A DNA stretch of 64,000 bases from an uncultured Prevotellaceae bacterium (GTDB lineage: Bacteria; Bacteroidota; Bacteroidia; Bacteroidales; Bacteroidaceae), in contig CACXVS010000014.1 of assembly GCA_902771155.1 (NCBI GenBank), positions 12,280 to 76,279 on the forward strand, given 5' to 3'. Shown piece after piece: positions 18,063-28,085 of this stretch. A program made the translations under genes and the position numbers. The notes beneath the pieces were generated by a model that ran no database searches, was not told the DNA's origin, and saw only the letters and a program-made list of their open reading frames with translations. Position 1 is the first letter of the stretch. Every line of letters starts with the position of its first letter.

Positions 18063-19334
18063 ATGTTATACTACCTTTTCCGTTTTCTCGGGCAATATGA
18101 TATTCCAGGGTCACACATGTGGTCATATATATCATTCCGCGCCTTGCTGACACTCATCTTCTCGTTGTTGATATCGGCCTGGTTCGGAGAACGGTTCATC
18201 AAGTGGATGAAACGAAAGAAAATCTTCGAGACCGAGCGTGATCCAAGCATCGACCCGTTCGGAGTGGAGAAAAAGGGCGTGCCCACAATGGGTGGTGTCA
18301 TCATCATCGTGAGCATTCTCATACCAGTCATCCTATTGGGACGCATTCGTAATACCTATCTGCTCCTGATGATCATCACCACCATTTGGCTCGGATTCCT
18401 CGGATTCCTCGATGACTATATCAAGATATTCAGGCGTAATAAAGAAGGACTGAAGGGCAAATACAAAATCATAGGTCAGGTCAGCATCGGCTTTATCGTC
18501 GGACTGACACTCTGGCTTAGTCCGGATGTCGTGGTTCGAGAGAGTCTGAATGAACCCATACAAAACCAGGAGATTGTTATCAAACACAAGAAGGAGGCGG
18601 TAAAATCGCTGCAGACTACCATCCCATTTGTCAAGAACCACAACCTGAACTACTCAGCAATCATGAGTTTCTGTGGTAAGTACAAGGTAGCTGCAGGATG
18701 GATAATCTTTGTGCTGATGACCATTTTTGTTGTGACGGCGGTATCGAATGGTGCCAACCTCAACGACGGCATGGATGGTATGTGTGCAGGTAATTCCGCC
18801 ATCATTGGCGTAGCATTAGGTATCTTGGCCTATGTTTCATCCCACATCGGTTATGCCTCGTATTTCGATATCATGTATATCCCCCACTCTGAGGAGCTGG
18901 TCATCTTCCTCTGTGCCTTTGTAGGAGCAATGATAGGTTTCCTCTGGTACAACGCTTTCCCTGCCCAGGTGTTTATGGGCGACACCGGCTCGTTGACCAT
19001 TGGCGGTATCATCGGTGTTTGTGCCGTGATTATCCACAAAGAGCTGCTGCTGCCCATCCTCTGCGGTATCTTCTTCATGGAGAGTCTGAGTGTGATCATA
19101 CAGACCCAGTGGTTCAAGATACAAAAGCGGAAGGGCAAGCGTGTCCGTGTGTTCCGGGCCACTCCTATCCACGACACCTTCCGTAAACTCGACTCCCAGT
19201 TGGACGCCACCAGCACCTACATCCTGAAGAGCTGGCCCCACCGTCCGTTCCATGAGTCGAAGATTACCATCCGTTTTTGGATTACCAGCATTATTCTGGC
19301 AGCATTAACCATCATAACATTAAAGATGAGATAA
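18063..19334 (+). CDS. mraY: Phospho-MurNAc-pentapeptide translocase
   Basis: A 423-residue polytopic membrane enzyme that transfers phospho-MurNAc-pentapeptide to undecaprenyl phosphate to form lipid I. Conserved parts are GVPTMGGVIII, the FLDDYIKIFRRNKEGLKGKYK block with catalytic aspartates, GANLNDGMDGMCAG, FMGDTGSLTIGG and the final PIHDTFRKL-type loop. It is longer than the E. coli enzyme because of a hydrophilic insert at about residues 160-200 (NQEIVIKHKKEAVKSLQTT), common in Bacteroidetes MraY. It lies 39 bp after murE and 3 bp before murD. Confidence 0.97.
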   Translation: MLYYLFRFLGQYDIPGSHMWSYISFRALLTLIFSLLISAWFGERFIKWMKRKKIFETERDPSIDPFGVEKKGVPTMGGVIIIVSILIPVILLGRIRNTYLLLMIITTIWLGFLGFLDDYIKIFRRNKEGLKGKYKIIGQVSIGFIVGLTLWLSPDVVVRESLNEPIQNQEIVIKHKKEAVKSLQTTIPFVKNHNLNYSAIMSFCGKYKVAAGWIIFVLMTIFVVTAVSNGANLNDGMDGMCAGNSAIIGVALGILAYVSSHIGYASYFDIMYIPHSEELVIFLCAFVGAMIGFLWYNAFPAQVFMGDTGSLTIGGIIGVCAVIIHKELLLPILCGIFFMESLSVIIQTQWFKIQKRKGKRVRVFRATPIHDTFRKLDSQLDATSTYILKSWPHRPFHESKITIRFWITSIILAALTIITLKMR

Positions 19335-19337
19335 AAG

Positions 19338-20672
19338 ATGAAAAAGAGAATCGTCATATTAGGAGCAGGAGAGAGCGGAGCCGGTGCTGCCGTCCTTGCC
19401 AAGAAAGAAGGTTTCGACGTGTTTGTATCAGACATGTCGAAGATTGCCGATAAGTACAAAAAAATGTTGGATGACCGACAGATTGAATGGGAAGAAGGAC
19501 AACATACTGAGGAAAAGATTCTCAATGCCGACGAGATCATCAAGAGTCCGGGTATCCCCGAAACGGCTCCTATGGTAAAGAAGGCTATTGAGAAAGGTAT
19601 TCATATCATCAGTGAGATTGAGTTTGCCGGGCGCTATACCAACTCGAAGATGATCTGTATTACCGGTTCGAACGGTAAGACCACCACAACCTCCCTGATA
19701 TACCATATCTTCAAGGAGGCGGGTTATGATGCAGGACTTGCAGGTAACATCGGAAACTCACTGGCCCTCCAGGTAGCCGAGGATCCACACGACTATTACA
19801 TTATCGAACTTAGCTCATTCCAACTGGATAACATGTACGATTTCCGTGCAAACATTGCCATTTTGCTGAACATCACGCCCGATCACCTTGACCGGTATAA
19901 CTTTGAGATGCAGAACTATGTGGATGCCAAGATGCGTATCATCCAGAACCAGACGCCACAAGATGCCTTCATCTACTGGGCCGACGACCCCATCATCAAG
20001 AGAGAACTGGAGAAATACGACATCAAAGCCATACAGTATCCTTTCTCTGAACTGAAAGAGAAAGGTGTCATTGGCTATATAGAGGAAGGCCAGTACAAGA
20101 TTGAGAAGCCCGAGCCGTTTAACATGGAACAAGAGAGTCTCAGTCTGACGGGCAAGCATAATATATACAATTCCCTCGCTGCCGGTATCGCCTCTAATGT
20201 TGCCGGTATCAAGAAGGAAGATATCCGCAAGAGTCTGAGCGACTTCCCCGGTGTTGAGCACCGTTTGGAAAAAGTTTGTATGGTGAGAGGCGTACAGTAT
20301 ATCAACGACTCAAAAGCCACCAATGTTGATGCATGCTGGTATGCACTGGAAGCCATGAAGACAAAGGTTATCCTCATTATCGGGGGTAAAGACAAGGGCA
20401 ATGACTACGGTCCAATTAAACCACTTATCAAGGAGAAATGCTCTGGCATCGTATATCTCGGTGCAGACAATCAGAAGTTGCACGACAACTTCGATAACAT
20501 GGGCATTCCGGTGAGAGATACACACTCGATGAAAGCGTGTATGGAGGCCTGCTATGAGATGGCAAAACCTGGTGAGACAGTATTGCTTTCTCCCTGCTGT
20601 GCTTCGTTCGACCTCTTCAAGAATATGGAGGACCGAGGTGAACAATTCAAGGAACTGGCAAGAAACTTATGA
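19338..20672 (+). CDS. murD: UDP-MurNAc-L-alanine:D-glutamate ligase
   Basis: A 444-residue Mur ligase. The N-terminal Rossmann domain starts RIVILGAGESGAGAAVLAKK, the P-loop is CITGSNGKTTTT at about 112-123, the metal-binding region has IIELSSFQLD and NITPDHLDRY, and the C-terminal domain has NDSKATNVDACWYAL and ILIIGGKDKGNDY. The stop overlaps the ftsW start by 4 bp. Confidence 0.97.
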   Translation: MKKRIVILGAGESGAGAAVLAKKEGFDVFVSDMSKIADKYKKMLDDRQIEWEEGQHTEEKILNADEIIKSPGIPETAPMVKKAIEKGIHIISEIEFAGRYTNSKMICITGSNGKTTTTSLIYHIFKEAGYDAGLAGNIGNSLALQVAEDPHDYYIIELSSFQLDNMYDFRANIAILLNITPDHLDRYNFEMQNYVDAKMRIIQNQTPQDAFIYWADDPIIKRELEKYDIKAIQYPFSELKEKGVIGYIEEGQYKIEKPEPFNMEQESLSLTGKHNIYNSLAAGIASNVAGIKKEDIRKSLSDFPGVEHRLEKVCMVRGVQYINDSKATNVDACWYALEAMKTKVILIIGGKDKGNDYGPIKPLIKEKCSGIVYLGADNQKLHDNFDNMGIPVRDTHSMKACMEACYEMAKPGETVLLSPCCASFDLFKNMEDRGEQFKELARNL

Positions 20673-21916
20673 ACAATAAGATAGGGAACATCTTCAAGGG
20701 AGACAAGGTCATCTGGATGGTTTTCTTCTTCCTCTGTATGATCAGTATTGTCGAAGTCTTTTCGGCTTCGAGTAACTTGACGTATAAGAGCCAGAACTAT
20801 GTAGGTCCGATAGCCTTCCATACCATCACCATCATTGTCGGTGCGGTAGTGGCTGTGTTCACACTCAACATCCCATGCAGATACTTTAAGCTGATGACAC
20901 CCTTCTTGTTGATCATTTCGGGTATTACCCTGCTCTGGGTGCTGGTCGGTGGAGAATCCATCAACGGTGCCAACCGAGTGATATCACTTCCCGGCGGCAT
21001 CACCTTCCAGCCGTCGGAGATTGCCAAGGGAACCATGGTGTTAATCACCGCCCAGATTCTCAGTGCCATGCAACGGGAGGAAGGAGCCGACAAAAAGGCC
21101 TTCAAGTATATCCTGATGATTGTCGTCCCCACGACAGCACTGATCGGTATAGAGAACCTGTCAACAGCAGCGTTGCTCTTTGCCGTTATCTTCATGATGA
21201 TGTTTATCGGACGCGTTCCGATGACACAGTTAGGTAAACTTCTTGGAGCTTGTGCATTCTTAGTCGCTCTCTTCCTGACGCTCGTGCTTACCATAGGCAG
21301 TATTGGGGCCAATCAGGAAGACACTAAACAGACCACAGAAGTTGTAAATGGGGAAACTGATACGAAAGTCATCAAGGGCGGAGGAGTCTTCCACCGTTTC
21401 GTCACCTGGCGCAACCGTATCGTCAAACATCTGGACAAGAAAGATATTGCACCTGATGAGTATGACCTTGACAAGGATGCACAGGTGGCTCACGCCAATA
21501 TTGCCATCGTATCGAGCAATATCATCGGAAAAGGGCCTGGCCAGTCGGTGGAGCGAGATTTCCTCTCCCAAGCCTTCTCCGACTTCATCTTCGCTATCGT
21601 CATCGAGGAACTGGGTATTATTGGAGCGTCGTTTGTGGTGTTACTCTACATCGTACTCCTCTATAGGACAGCTCGTATTGCCAGCCGTTGCGAGAACAAC
21701 TTCCCGGCTTTCCTGGCCATGGGTCTGGCACTGCTCTTGGTTGTTCAGGCCAGCTTCAATATGCTTGTGGCAGTGGGTATAGCACCCGTCACGGGTCAGC
21801 CGCTTCCCCTCATCAGTAAAGGCGGTACCTCGACCATCATTAACTGCGCCTATATTGGTGCCATCTTAAGTGTTAGCCGTTCTGCGAAAAAAAGAGCAGT
21901 AAAAATGGCAGTATAA
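20669..21916 (+). CDS. ftsW: Septal peptidoglycan glycosyltransferase FtsW (SEDS family)
   Basis: A 415-residue SEDS protein with about ten transmembrane helices. Conserved parts are the N-terminal SIVEVFSASSNLTYK, NGANRVISLPGGITFQPSEIAKGTMV, the long periplasmic loop 4 region and the C-terminal GIAPVTGQPLPLISKGGTSTI, with the usual QPSE and the PLIS-GGTS signatures. It polymerises lipid II at the septum with FtsI. The extracytoplasmic loop around 220-265 (QEDTKQTTEVVNGETDTK) is hydrophilic and longer than in E. coli. Confidence 0.96.
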   Translation: MNNKIGNIFKGDKVIWMVFFFLCMISIVEVFSASSNLTYKSQNYVGPIAFHTITIIVGAVVAVFTLNIPCRYFKLMTPFLLIISGITLLWVLVGGESINGANRVISLPGGITFQPSEIAKGTMVLITAQILSAMQREEGADKKAFKYILMIVVPTTALIGIENLSTAALLFAVIFMMMFIGRVPMTQLGKLLGACAFLVALFLTLVLTIGSIGANQEDTKQTTEVVNGETDTKVIKGGGVFHRFVTWRNRIVKHLDKKDIAPDEYDLDKDAQVAHANIAIVSSNIIGKGPGQSVERDFLSQAFSDFIFAIVIEELGIIGASFVVLLYIVLLYRTARIASRCENNFPAFLAMGLALLLVVQASFNMLVAVGIAPVTGQPLPLISKGGTSTIINCAYIGAILSVSRSAKKRAVKMAV

Positions 21917-21929
21917 GAAATATAATTAG

Positions 21930-21937
21930 TAATTTTG
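21930..21937 (+). promoter_or_regulatory. Internal -7 element before murG
   Basis: TAATTTTG fits the -7 consensus in the 43-bp gap between ftsW and murG, one of the larger gaps in the cluster, with a leader of about 18 nt. No TTTG is seen upstream, so it may be a weaker secondary promoter for murG-ftsZ. Confidence 0.5.
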
Positions 21938-21959
21938 CACGCAATTAAAAAAATAAGGT

Positions 21960-23066
21960 ATGAATAAGGAGATTAGAGTCGTTATCAGCGGAGGAGGGAC
22001 AGGTGGTCACATCTTCCCAGCCATCTCGATTGCTAACGCCATCAAAGCGTTGCAGCCAGATGCCAAAATCCTATTCATAGGAGCTTTGGGGCGCATGGAA
22101 ATGCAGCGGGTACCTGCTGCTGGTTATGACATCAAGGGTCTGCCTATCAGAGGTTTCTACCGTCCGCTATGGAAACTTGCCAATATCGGTGTGGCTATTG
22201 ACTACCTCAAGAGCAAGTGGATGGCAAAGAAACTGCTGTATGACTTCAAGCCCGACGTGGCTGTGGGTGTTGGCGGTTATGCCAGCGCTGCGGCCTTAGG
22301 TGCGGCCCATGGCATAGGCATACCTACACTGCTTCAAGAACAAAACAGCTATGCTGGTCTGGCCAACAAGAATTTCTCTAGAAAAGCCGATAAGATTTGC
22401 GTAGCCTACGAAGGTATGGATCGGTATTTCCCTGCAGATAAGATTATTCTGACAGGGAATCCTGTCCGCCAGAATCTGCTTGATACCGCCATCTCTAGGG
22501 AGGAGGCCATTAAGACCTTTGGGCTCGATCCCACCAAAAAGACTATTCTCCTTGTCGGTGGCAGTCTTGGTGCTCGCACCATCAACGAGAGTGTGCTCCA
22601 GCATCTGGATCTCGTCAAGTCATCCGATGTGCAGTTCATCTGGCAGACCGGCAAATACTATAGTGCTGAAATATCCGACCGTTTGAAGGGACAAGATATT
22701 CCCAACCTGAAAGTCACCGACTTCATTACCGACATGGGAGCCGCCTACAAGGCTGCCGACCTTGTCATCAGTCGTGCAGGTGCCAGCAGTATCTCCGAGT
22801 TCTGTCTTATTGGCAAGCCTGTCATTCTTGTGCCGAGTCCCAATGTGGCGGAAGACCACCAGACGAAGAACGCCCTGGCACTCTCTACCCGTGACGCTGC
22901 CATCTACGTCAAGGACTCTGAAGCCCCTGGTACCTTGCTGCAACTGGCTATCAACACTGTAAAAGACAATGACAAACTGAAATCACTCAGTGAGAACGTA
23001 TTGAAGCTCGCCCTCCCTGATTCGGCAGAAATCATTGCAAAAGAAGTTATCAAATTAGCGAAATGA
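21960..23066 (+). CDS. murG: Lipid II synthase MurG (UDP-GlcNAc transferase)
   Basis: A 368-residue GT28 glycosyltransferase. The first Rossmann domain has SGGGTGGHIFPAISIANAI, GLPIRGFYRP, GVGGYASAAALGAA and LLQEQNSYAGLANK. The second has LLVGGSLGARTINES, IWQTGKYY, and the donor-binding DLVISRAGASSISEFCLIGKPVILVPSPNVAEDHQTKNA segment. It adds GlcNAc to lipid I on the inner face of the membrane. It overlaps murC by 4 bp. Confidence 0.97.
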   Translation: MNKEIRVVISGGGTGGHIFPAISIANAIKALQPDAKILFIGALGRMEMQRVPAAGYDIKGLPIRGFYRPLWKLANIGVAIDYLKSKWMAKKLLYDFKPDVAVGVGGYASAAALGAAHGIGIPTLLQEQNSYAGLANKNFSRKADKICVAYEGMDRYFPADKIILTGNPVRQNLLDTAISREEAIKTFGLDPTKKTILLVGGSLGARTINESVLQHLDLVKSSDVQFIWQTGKYYSAEISDRLKGQDIPNLKVTDFITDMGAAYKAADLVISRAGASSISEFCLIGKPVILVPSPNVAEDHQTKNALALSTRDAAIYVKDSEAPGTLLQLAINTVKDNDKLKSLSENVLKLALPDSAEIIAKEVIKLAK

Positions 23067-24445
23067 ATATAAAAGATATCAAAGCAGTCTATTTCATAGG
23101 AGCAGGCGGCATCGGTATGAGTGCCATCGCCCGTTATTTCCTGAAAAAAGGACTTGTCGTGGCCGGCTACGACAAGACACCATCTGACCTGACCCATCAG
23201 TTGGAAAAGGAGGGCATGCTTATACACTACGAGGAGAACCTTGACGAGATCCCCCATATCTGCAAGCAGAAAGAGGCATGTCTCATCATCTACACACCTG
23301 CCATTCCCGAGAATCACCAAGAGCTCCAGTTCTTCCGTGCCAACGGCTTCGACATCCAGAAGCGTGCACAGGTGCTTGGCACACTGACTAAAGCTCATAA
23401 GGGACTTTGCGTGGCTGGTACACATGGTAAGACAACCACATCGACGATGTGCGCCCATATCATGCACCATAGTCACCTTGACTGCAATGCCTTCCTTGGA
23501 GGAATCTCCAAGAACTACGGCACAAACTACATTCTCTCGGAATCAGACTATGTAGTGATTGAGGCCGATGAGTTTGACCGCAGTTTCCATTGGCTCCGTC
23601 CTTGGATGAGTGTCATCACATCGACCGATCCCGATCACCTGGATATCTATGGCACCAAAGAGGCCTATCTGGAGAGCTTCCGTCACTACACCGAACTGAT
23701 ACAGCCGGGCGGTGCATTGATCATCCACACCAATCTGGAGATGAAAGAGAATCTCCAGCCGTGTGTGCGCCGTTATGACTACAGTCTCACCGAAGGAGAC
23801 TTTCACGCAGAGAACATCCGCATCGAAAACGGTGAGATAACGTTTGACTTCATCTCGCCTATCGAGAGCATCAGCGGCATACAATTAGGACAGCCCATAC
23901 CTATCAATATTGAAAACGGTATTGCTGCCATGGCCATGGCCCAACTTAATGGCTGTACGGCGGAAGAACTGAAATACGGCATGAAGACCTACAGAGGTGT
24001 AGATCGCCGTTTCGATTTCAAGATCAAGACCGATCGTTTAGTGTTCCTCAGCGACTATGCCCACCACCCCAAGGAGATCTACCAGAGTGCCAAGAGTATC
24101 CGTGAGCTCTATAAGGGCAAGCATATCACCGCCATCTTCCAGCCCCATCTCTATACTCGTACCCGCGATTTCTACAAAGACTTCGCAGAGGCATTGAGTC
24201 AGTTGGATGAAGTGGTGCTTACGGAGATCTACCCTGCCCGTGAGCTTCCTATAGAGGGTGTCACGTCGCAACTCATCTATGACCATCTGAAACCCGGTGT
24301 TCAGAAATCACTTATTCGCAAAGACGAAGTCATTGATTTCGTGAAGAACCACCAGTTCGATGTACTCATCGTGCTCGGTGCTGGCGACCTTGACAATCAG
24401 GTTCCACAGATTACGAAGGTGCTAAATAGTAAATTACAACAATAG
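23063..24445 (+). CDS. murC: UDP-MurNAc:L-alanine ligase
   Basis: A 460-residue Mur ligase starting at ATG 23063. The N-terminal domain has YFIGAGGIGMSAIARYFL, the P-loop is VAGTHGKTTTSTM at about 117-129, the central domain has EADEFDRSFHWLRPWMSVITSTDPDHLDIYG and the C-terminal domain DYAHHPKEI and FQPHLYTRTRDF. It makes UDP-MurNAc-L-Ala, the first amino-acid addition. It sits between murG and ftsQ, the usual Bacteroidales order. Confidence 0.97.
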   Translation: MNIKDIKAVYFIGAGGIGMSAIARYFLKKGLVVAGYDKTPSDLTHQLEKEGMLIHYEENLDEIPHICKQKEACLIIYTPAIPENHQELQFFRANGFDIQKRAQVLGTLTKAHKGLCVAGTHGKTTTSTMCAHIMHHSHLDCNAFLGGISKNYGTNYILSESDYVVIEADEFDRSFHWLRPWMSVITSTDPDHLDIYGTKEAYLESFRHYTELIQPGGALIIHTNLEMKENLQPCVRRYDYSLTEGDFHAENIRIENGEITFDFISPIESISGIQLGQPIPINIENGIAAMAMAQLNGCTAEELKYGMKTYRGVDRRFDFKIKTDRLVFLSDYAHHPKEIYQSAKSIRELYKGKHITAIFQPHLYTRTRDFYKDFAEALSQLDEVVLTEIYPARELPIEGVTSQLIYDHLKPGVQKSLIRKDEVIDFVKNHQFDVLIVLGAGDLDNQVPQITKVLNSKLQQ

Positions 24446-24456
24446 AAATAAATCTT

Positions 24457-25221
24457 ATGTCCGTCAACTGGAAGAAAACCCTTTTCGTAGTATGCGATAT
24501 CATCATCGCCACCTACCTGCTGCTGGCTGTCACCGCATTCAACAGGCCTGATGCGAAGACAACCATCTGTACGGAGGTGAAGATCGATGTGGAGCAGACT
24601 GCCGTCGAGGGCTTTATGACAGCAGAGGAGATCAAACGGATTTTGACACAGAACAAATGCTATCCGCTCTCTCTGTTTATGACGGATATCAATGTCCGTA
24701 CGATCGAGGAATGCCTGAAGAACAGTCCGTTTATCGATCAGGCGGAATGCTATAAGACACAAGGCGGGCATGTATGCATCTATGTCAAGCAACGGATCCC
24801 TGTGGCCAGAGTGATGGCCGACAACGGTGAGAACTACTATGTAGATACCCACGGAAGTCTGATGCCCGAGACGCGCTTCGTCACCGATCAGGTCATCGCA
24901 ACAGGCAACATTACCCGCAGATATGCCCAGACCACTCTGACAAGGGTGGCTAACGACATCCTGAGAGATAAGTTCTGGAAGAACCAGGTGGTACAAATGA
25001 ACATTCTTGCCGACGGTTCGGTGGAACTTGTCCCTCGTGTTGGCGACCATGTGATTTACTTGGGCCCACCTATCAATATTAACAAGAAACTGGACCGGTT
25101 ACGAAAGTTCTACCTTTACGGACTGAACAAAGCCGGATGGAACAAGTACAATTATATCAACGTAGAGTTTGACAATCAGATAATCTGCAAAAAAAGCAAA
25201 AGAAAAAAACAAAATACATAA
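24457..25221 (+). CDS. ftsQ: Cell division protein FtsQ
   Basis: A 254-residue bitopic protein with a short cytoplasmic head, a TM helix at about 7-26 (LFVVCDIIIATYLLLAVTAF), a POTRA-like region at about 40-110 (FMTAEEIKRILTQNKCYPLS, IEECLKNSPFIDQAECYKTQGGHVCIYVKQRIPVARVM) and the FtsQ beta domain after it (YYVDTHGSLMPE). It links FtsL to FtsWI in the divisome. The basic tail KKSKRKKQNT ends 3 bp before ftsA. Confidence 0.93.
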   Translation: MSVNWKKTLFVVCDIIIATYLLLAVTAFNRPDAKTTICTEVKIDVEQTAVEGFMTAEEIKRILTQNKCYPLSLFMTDINVRTIEECLKNSPFIDQAECYKTQGGHVCIYVKQRIPVARVMADNGENYYVDTHGSLMPETRFVTDQVIATGNITRRYAQTTLTRVANDILRDKFWKNQVVQMNILADGSVELVPRVGDHVIYLGPPININKKLDRLRKFYLYGLNKAGWNKYNYINVEFDNQIICKKSKRKKQNT

Positions 25222-25224
25222 GAG

Positions 25225-26673
25225 ATGGCAGCAAAGGAATTTATCGTAGCAATTGAACTCGGGTCATCAAAAATGACCGGAATCGCGGGTCAGAAGAATC
25301 TCGACGGCAGTATTCAGGTATTGGCCGTCGTCAAGGAGGATTCTTCCTCATTCATCCGCAAGGGAGTGGTCTATAACATCGACAAGACCGCCCAATGCCT
25401 CTCCAGCATCGTCAAGAAACTGGAGAATCAACTCAAAACTGAGGTTACTCAGGTATATGTAGGTGTTGGAGGACAATCCATCCGCAGCGTAAGAAACGTC
25501 ATTGCCAAGGATCTCCCCAGCGAGACAATCGTCACACAGGACATGGTGATTGAGTTGATGGATGCCAACAGGAACATGAAGTATCCAGATCAGGAGATAC
25601 TCGACGCAGCCGTTCAGGAATATAAGGTAGGCAGTCAGCTACAGCTTGACCCCGTGGGTATCCAGGCCACACATCTGGAAGGAAACTTCCTGAATATCCT
25701 GGAGCGTACCTCTTTCTATAAGAACCTGAACAAGTGCTTTGAAACAGCCGGCATCAACGTAGCGGAGATGTATCTGGCTCCACTGGCACTGGCCGACAGT
25801 GTTCTGACCGAAGCAGAGAAGCGCTCAGGCTGTGCTCTGGTAGATATCGGGTCGGACACGACGACGGTCTCTGTCTTCTCGAAGAATATCCTGCGCCACC
25901 TTGCCGTCATTCCCCTTGGCAGCAATAACATCACCAAGGACATTGCCACCCTCCAGATGGAAGAGTCTGACGCTGAGCGCATGAAACTCAAGTATGCCTC
26001 AGCCTATACAGACAACAGCGATATTGACAACGACCTGAAATACGCCATCGACACAGAGCGACAGATCGAGAGCCGCAAGTTTATCGAGATTGTCGAAGCC
26101 CGACTGGAAGAGATTGTCGAGAACGTATGGTACCAGATTCCTTCTGAGTATTATGACAAACTGCTGGGTGGTATCATCCTGACGGGTGGCGGCTCGAATA
26201 TGGCAAATATCGAGAAGGCGTTCACCAACCACACGCACATCGATAAGATCCGTGTGGCCAAGTTCGTCACCCAGACCATTCTCTCAAACAACGAACTGAT
26301 CAAGGCACGCAACGGCATGATGAACACCGTACTTGGTCTTCTGGTCAAGGGCGACATCAACTGTGCCGGCGATCCTGTCGATCAGAATGGTGACCTGTTC
26401 AGCACGCCCAAGCAGCCCTCTACCGCAACTGTAGATTCCCGACAGCCGCGTCAACCCGGTGAGACTCCTCCAGGTGTCATCCGCACGGCCACCGAGAAGA
26501 AGGCAGCAGAAGAGGAGCGCCGCCGCCAACAGGAAGAAGAGGATCGTGCCAAGCGAGAGGAAGAACTAAGACAGAAAGAGGAAGAGGAGCGCATCCGTAA
26601 GGAAAACAGCTTCTGGAACAAGGCACTGAAAGGCATCAAGCAGTTCGGTAAGTCTATCGTTGAGGATGAATAA
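25225..26673 (+). CDS. ftsA: Cell division protein FtsA
   Basis: A 482-residue actin-fold ATPase that tethers FtsZ to the membrane. It shows the phosphate-1 motif IVAIELGSSKMTGIAG, the SHS2/1C subdomain at about 80-165, the phosphate-2 motif CALVDIGSDTTTVSVF and the adenosine motif ILTGGGSNM. The C-terminus is extended: a linker rich in Glu, Arg and Gln (about 425-460, probably a charged helix) leads to an amphipathic helix, SFWNKALKGIKQFGKSIVED, which is the membrane-targeting sequence. It lies 3 bp after ftsQ and 38 bp before ftsZ. Confidence 0.96.
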   Translation: MAAKEFIVAIELGSSKMTGIAGQKNLDGSIQVLAVVKEDSSSFIRKGVVYNIDKTAQCLSSIVKKLENQLKTEVTQVYVGVGGQSIRSVRNVIAKDLPSETIVTQDMVIELMDANRNMKYPDQEILDAAVQEYKVGSQLQLDPVGIQATHLEGNFLNILERTSFYKNLNKCFETAGINVAEMYLAPLALADSVLTEAEKRSGCALVDIGSDTTTVSVFSKNILRHLAVIPLGSNNITKDIATLQMEESDAERMKLKYASAYTDNSDIDNDLKYAIDTERQIESRKFIEIVEARLEEIVENVWYQIPSEYYDKLLGGIILTGGGSNMANIEKAFTNHTHIDKIRVAKFVTQTILSNNELIKARNGMMNTVLGLLVKGDINCAGDPVDQNGDLFSTPKQPSTATVDSRQPRQPGETPPGVIRTATEKKAAEEERRRQQEEEDRAKREEELRQKEEEERIRKENSFWNKALKGIKQFGKSIVEDE

Positions 26674-26711
26674 TAAGAGAAACAAGAGAATAACGACAAA
26701 AGCAAATAGTT

Positions 26712-28058
26712 ATGAGTGATAGTAACAATAACATACAGATCCTTGACTTCGGAGCACCGGAGAAGGAGCACAGCATCATTAAGGTAATTGGTGTAGGAGG
26801 CGGAGGCGGCAATGCCGTCAACCACATGTACCGCGAAGGCATCCACGATGTCACGTTTGTACTCTGCAACACAGACAACCAGGCACTCAACGACTCACCC
26901 GTACCGGTACACCTCCAACTTGGAAAGGAGGGACTCGGTGCCGGCAATAAGCCCGAGAAAGCCCGTGAAGCCGCAGAAGAGAGCCTGGAGGACATTCGCA
27001 ATATGCTCAGCGACGGCACTCGCATGACCTTCATCACTGCTGGTATGGGTGGTGGCACCGGCACTGGTGCTGCACCTGTTATCGCCCGGGTATCAAAAGA
27101 ACTGGGTATCCTGACCGTAGGTATCGTCACCATCCCCTTCCGTTTCGAGGGTGACCGCAAGATCGATCAGGCCCTCGACGGTGTCGAAGAGATGTCGAAG
27201 CATGTCGATGCCCTGTTGGTTATCAACAATGAGCGACTCCGTGAGATCTATCCCGAACTGTCTGTGCTCGATGCCTTCGGCAAGGCCGACGACACCCTGA
27301 GCGTGGCAGCCAAGAGCATCGCAGAGATTATCACAGTGCACGGCCTCATCAACCTCGACTTCAACGATGTGAAAACAGTGCTGAAAGACGGTGGCGTGGC
27401 CATCATGTCCACAGGCTATGGTGAAGGTGAAGGCCGCGTGAAGAAGGCTATCGACGACGCCCTGAACTCCCCGTTGCTTAACGACAACGACATCTTCAAC
27501 TCCAAGAAGATCCTTCTCAGCATCTCGTTTGCCGGCTCGAAAGACGGCCAGTCGTCGCTGATGATGGAAGAGATGAACGATGTAAACGACTTCATGGCGA
27601 AGTTCGGCAACGACTTTGAAATCAAGTGGGGACTCGCAACCGACCTCGAACTGGGTAAGAAAGTGAAAGTCACCATCCTCGCCACCGGTTTCGGCATCGA
27701 GAATGTCGATGGCATGAACAGTCATCTGAAGAAACAGAGCCAGGAAGAACTCAACCGCATCGCTGCCGAACAGGAAAGAGCTGCAGAGCGCCAGGATCGT
27801 CGTAACCGCTACTATGGTGGCGAAGGCACTACCAAGCGCTACAAGCGCCGTCCTAACATCTATCTCTTCCGTCCGGAAGACCTTGACAACGACGACGTGA
27901 TCTCAGCCGTAGAACAGACACCTACCTACAAGCGCACTCGTGAGATTCTTGATAGCATCAACAGTCAAGCCTCTGGTGAGGACACGTCATCAGACGCCGG
28001 CAACGCTCCCATTGATAATGCCGAGCCTATACAAGGAACTATTAAGTTCTTCTCATAA
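26712..28058 (+). CDS. ftsZ: Cell division GTPase FtsZ
   Basis: A 448-residue tubulin-family GTPase. Residues 20-60 have IKVIGVGGGGGNAVNHM, the tubulin signature GMGGGTGTGAAPVIA is at about 112-126, and the synergy region has NLDFNDVKTVLKDGGVAIMSTG. After the globular domain, a variable linker (about 335-385, Gln/Glu/Arg-rich) leads to DDVISAVEQTPTYKR, which looks like the Bacteroidetes version of the conserved C-terminal peptide that binds FtsA. A further 40 residues follow it. A likely terminator lies 28 bp after the stop, so ftsZ closes the cluster. Confidence 0.97.
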   Translation: MSDSNNNIQILDFGAPEKEHSIIKVIGVGGGGGNAVNHMYREGIHDVTFVLCNTDNQALNDSPVPVHLQLGKEGLGAGNKPEKAREAAEESLEDIRNMLSDGTRMTFITAGMGGGTGTGAAPVIARVSKELGILTVGIVTIPFRFEGDRKIDQALDGVEEMSKHVDALLVINNERLREIYPELSVLDAFGKADDTLSVAAKSIAEIITVHGLINLDFNDVKTVLKDGGVAIMSTGYGEGEGRVKKAIDDALNSPLLNDNDIFNSKKILLSISFAGSKDGQSSLMMEEMNDVNDFMAKFGNDFEIKWGLATDLELGKKVKVTILATGFGIENVDGMNSHLKKQSQEELNRIAAEQERAAERQDRRNRYYGGEGTTKRYKRRPNIYLFRPEDLDNDDVISAVEQTPTYKRTREILDSINSQASGEDTSSDAGNAPIDNAEPIQGTIKFFS

Positions 28059-28085
28059 GGGTTTCATAAACAGAGTTTTTAATTC

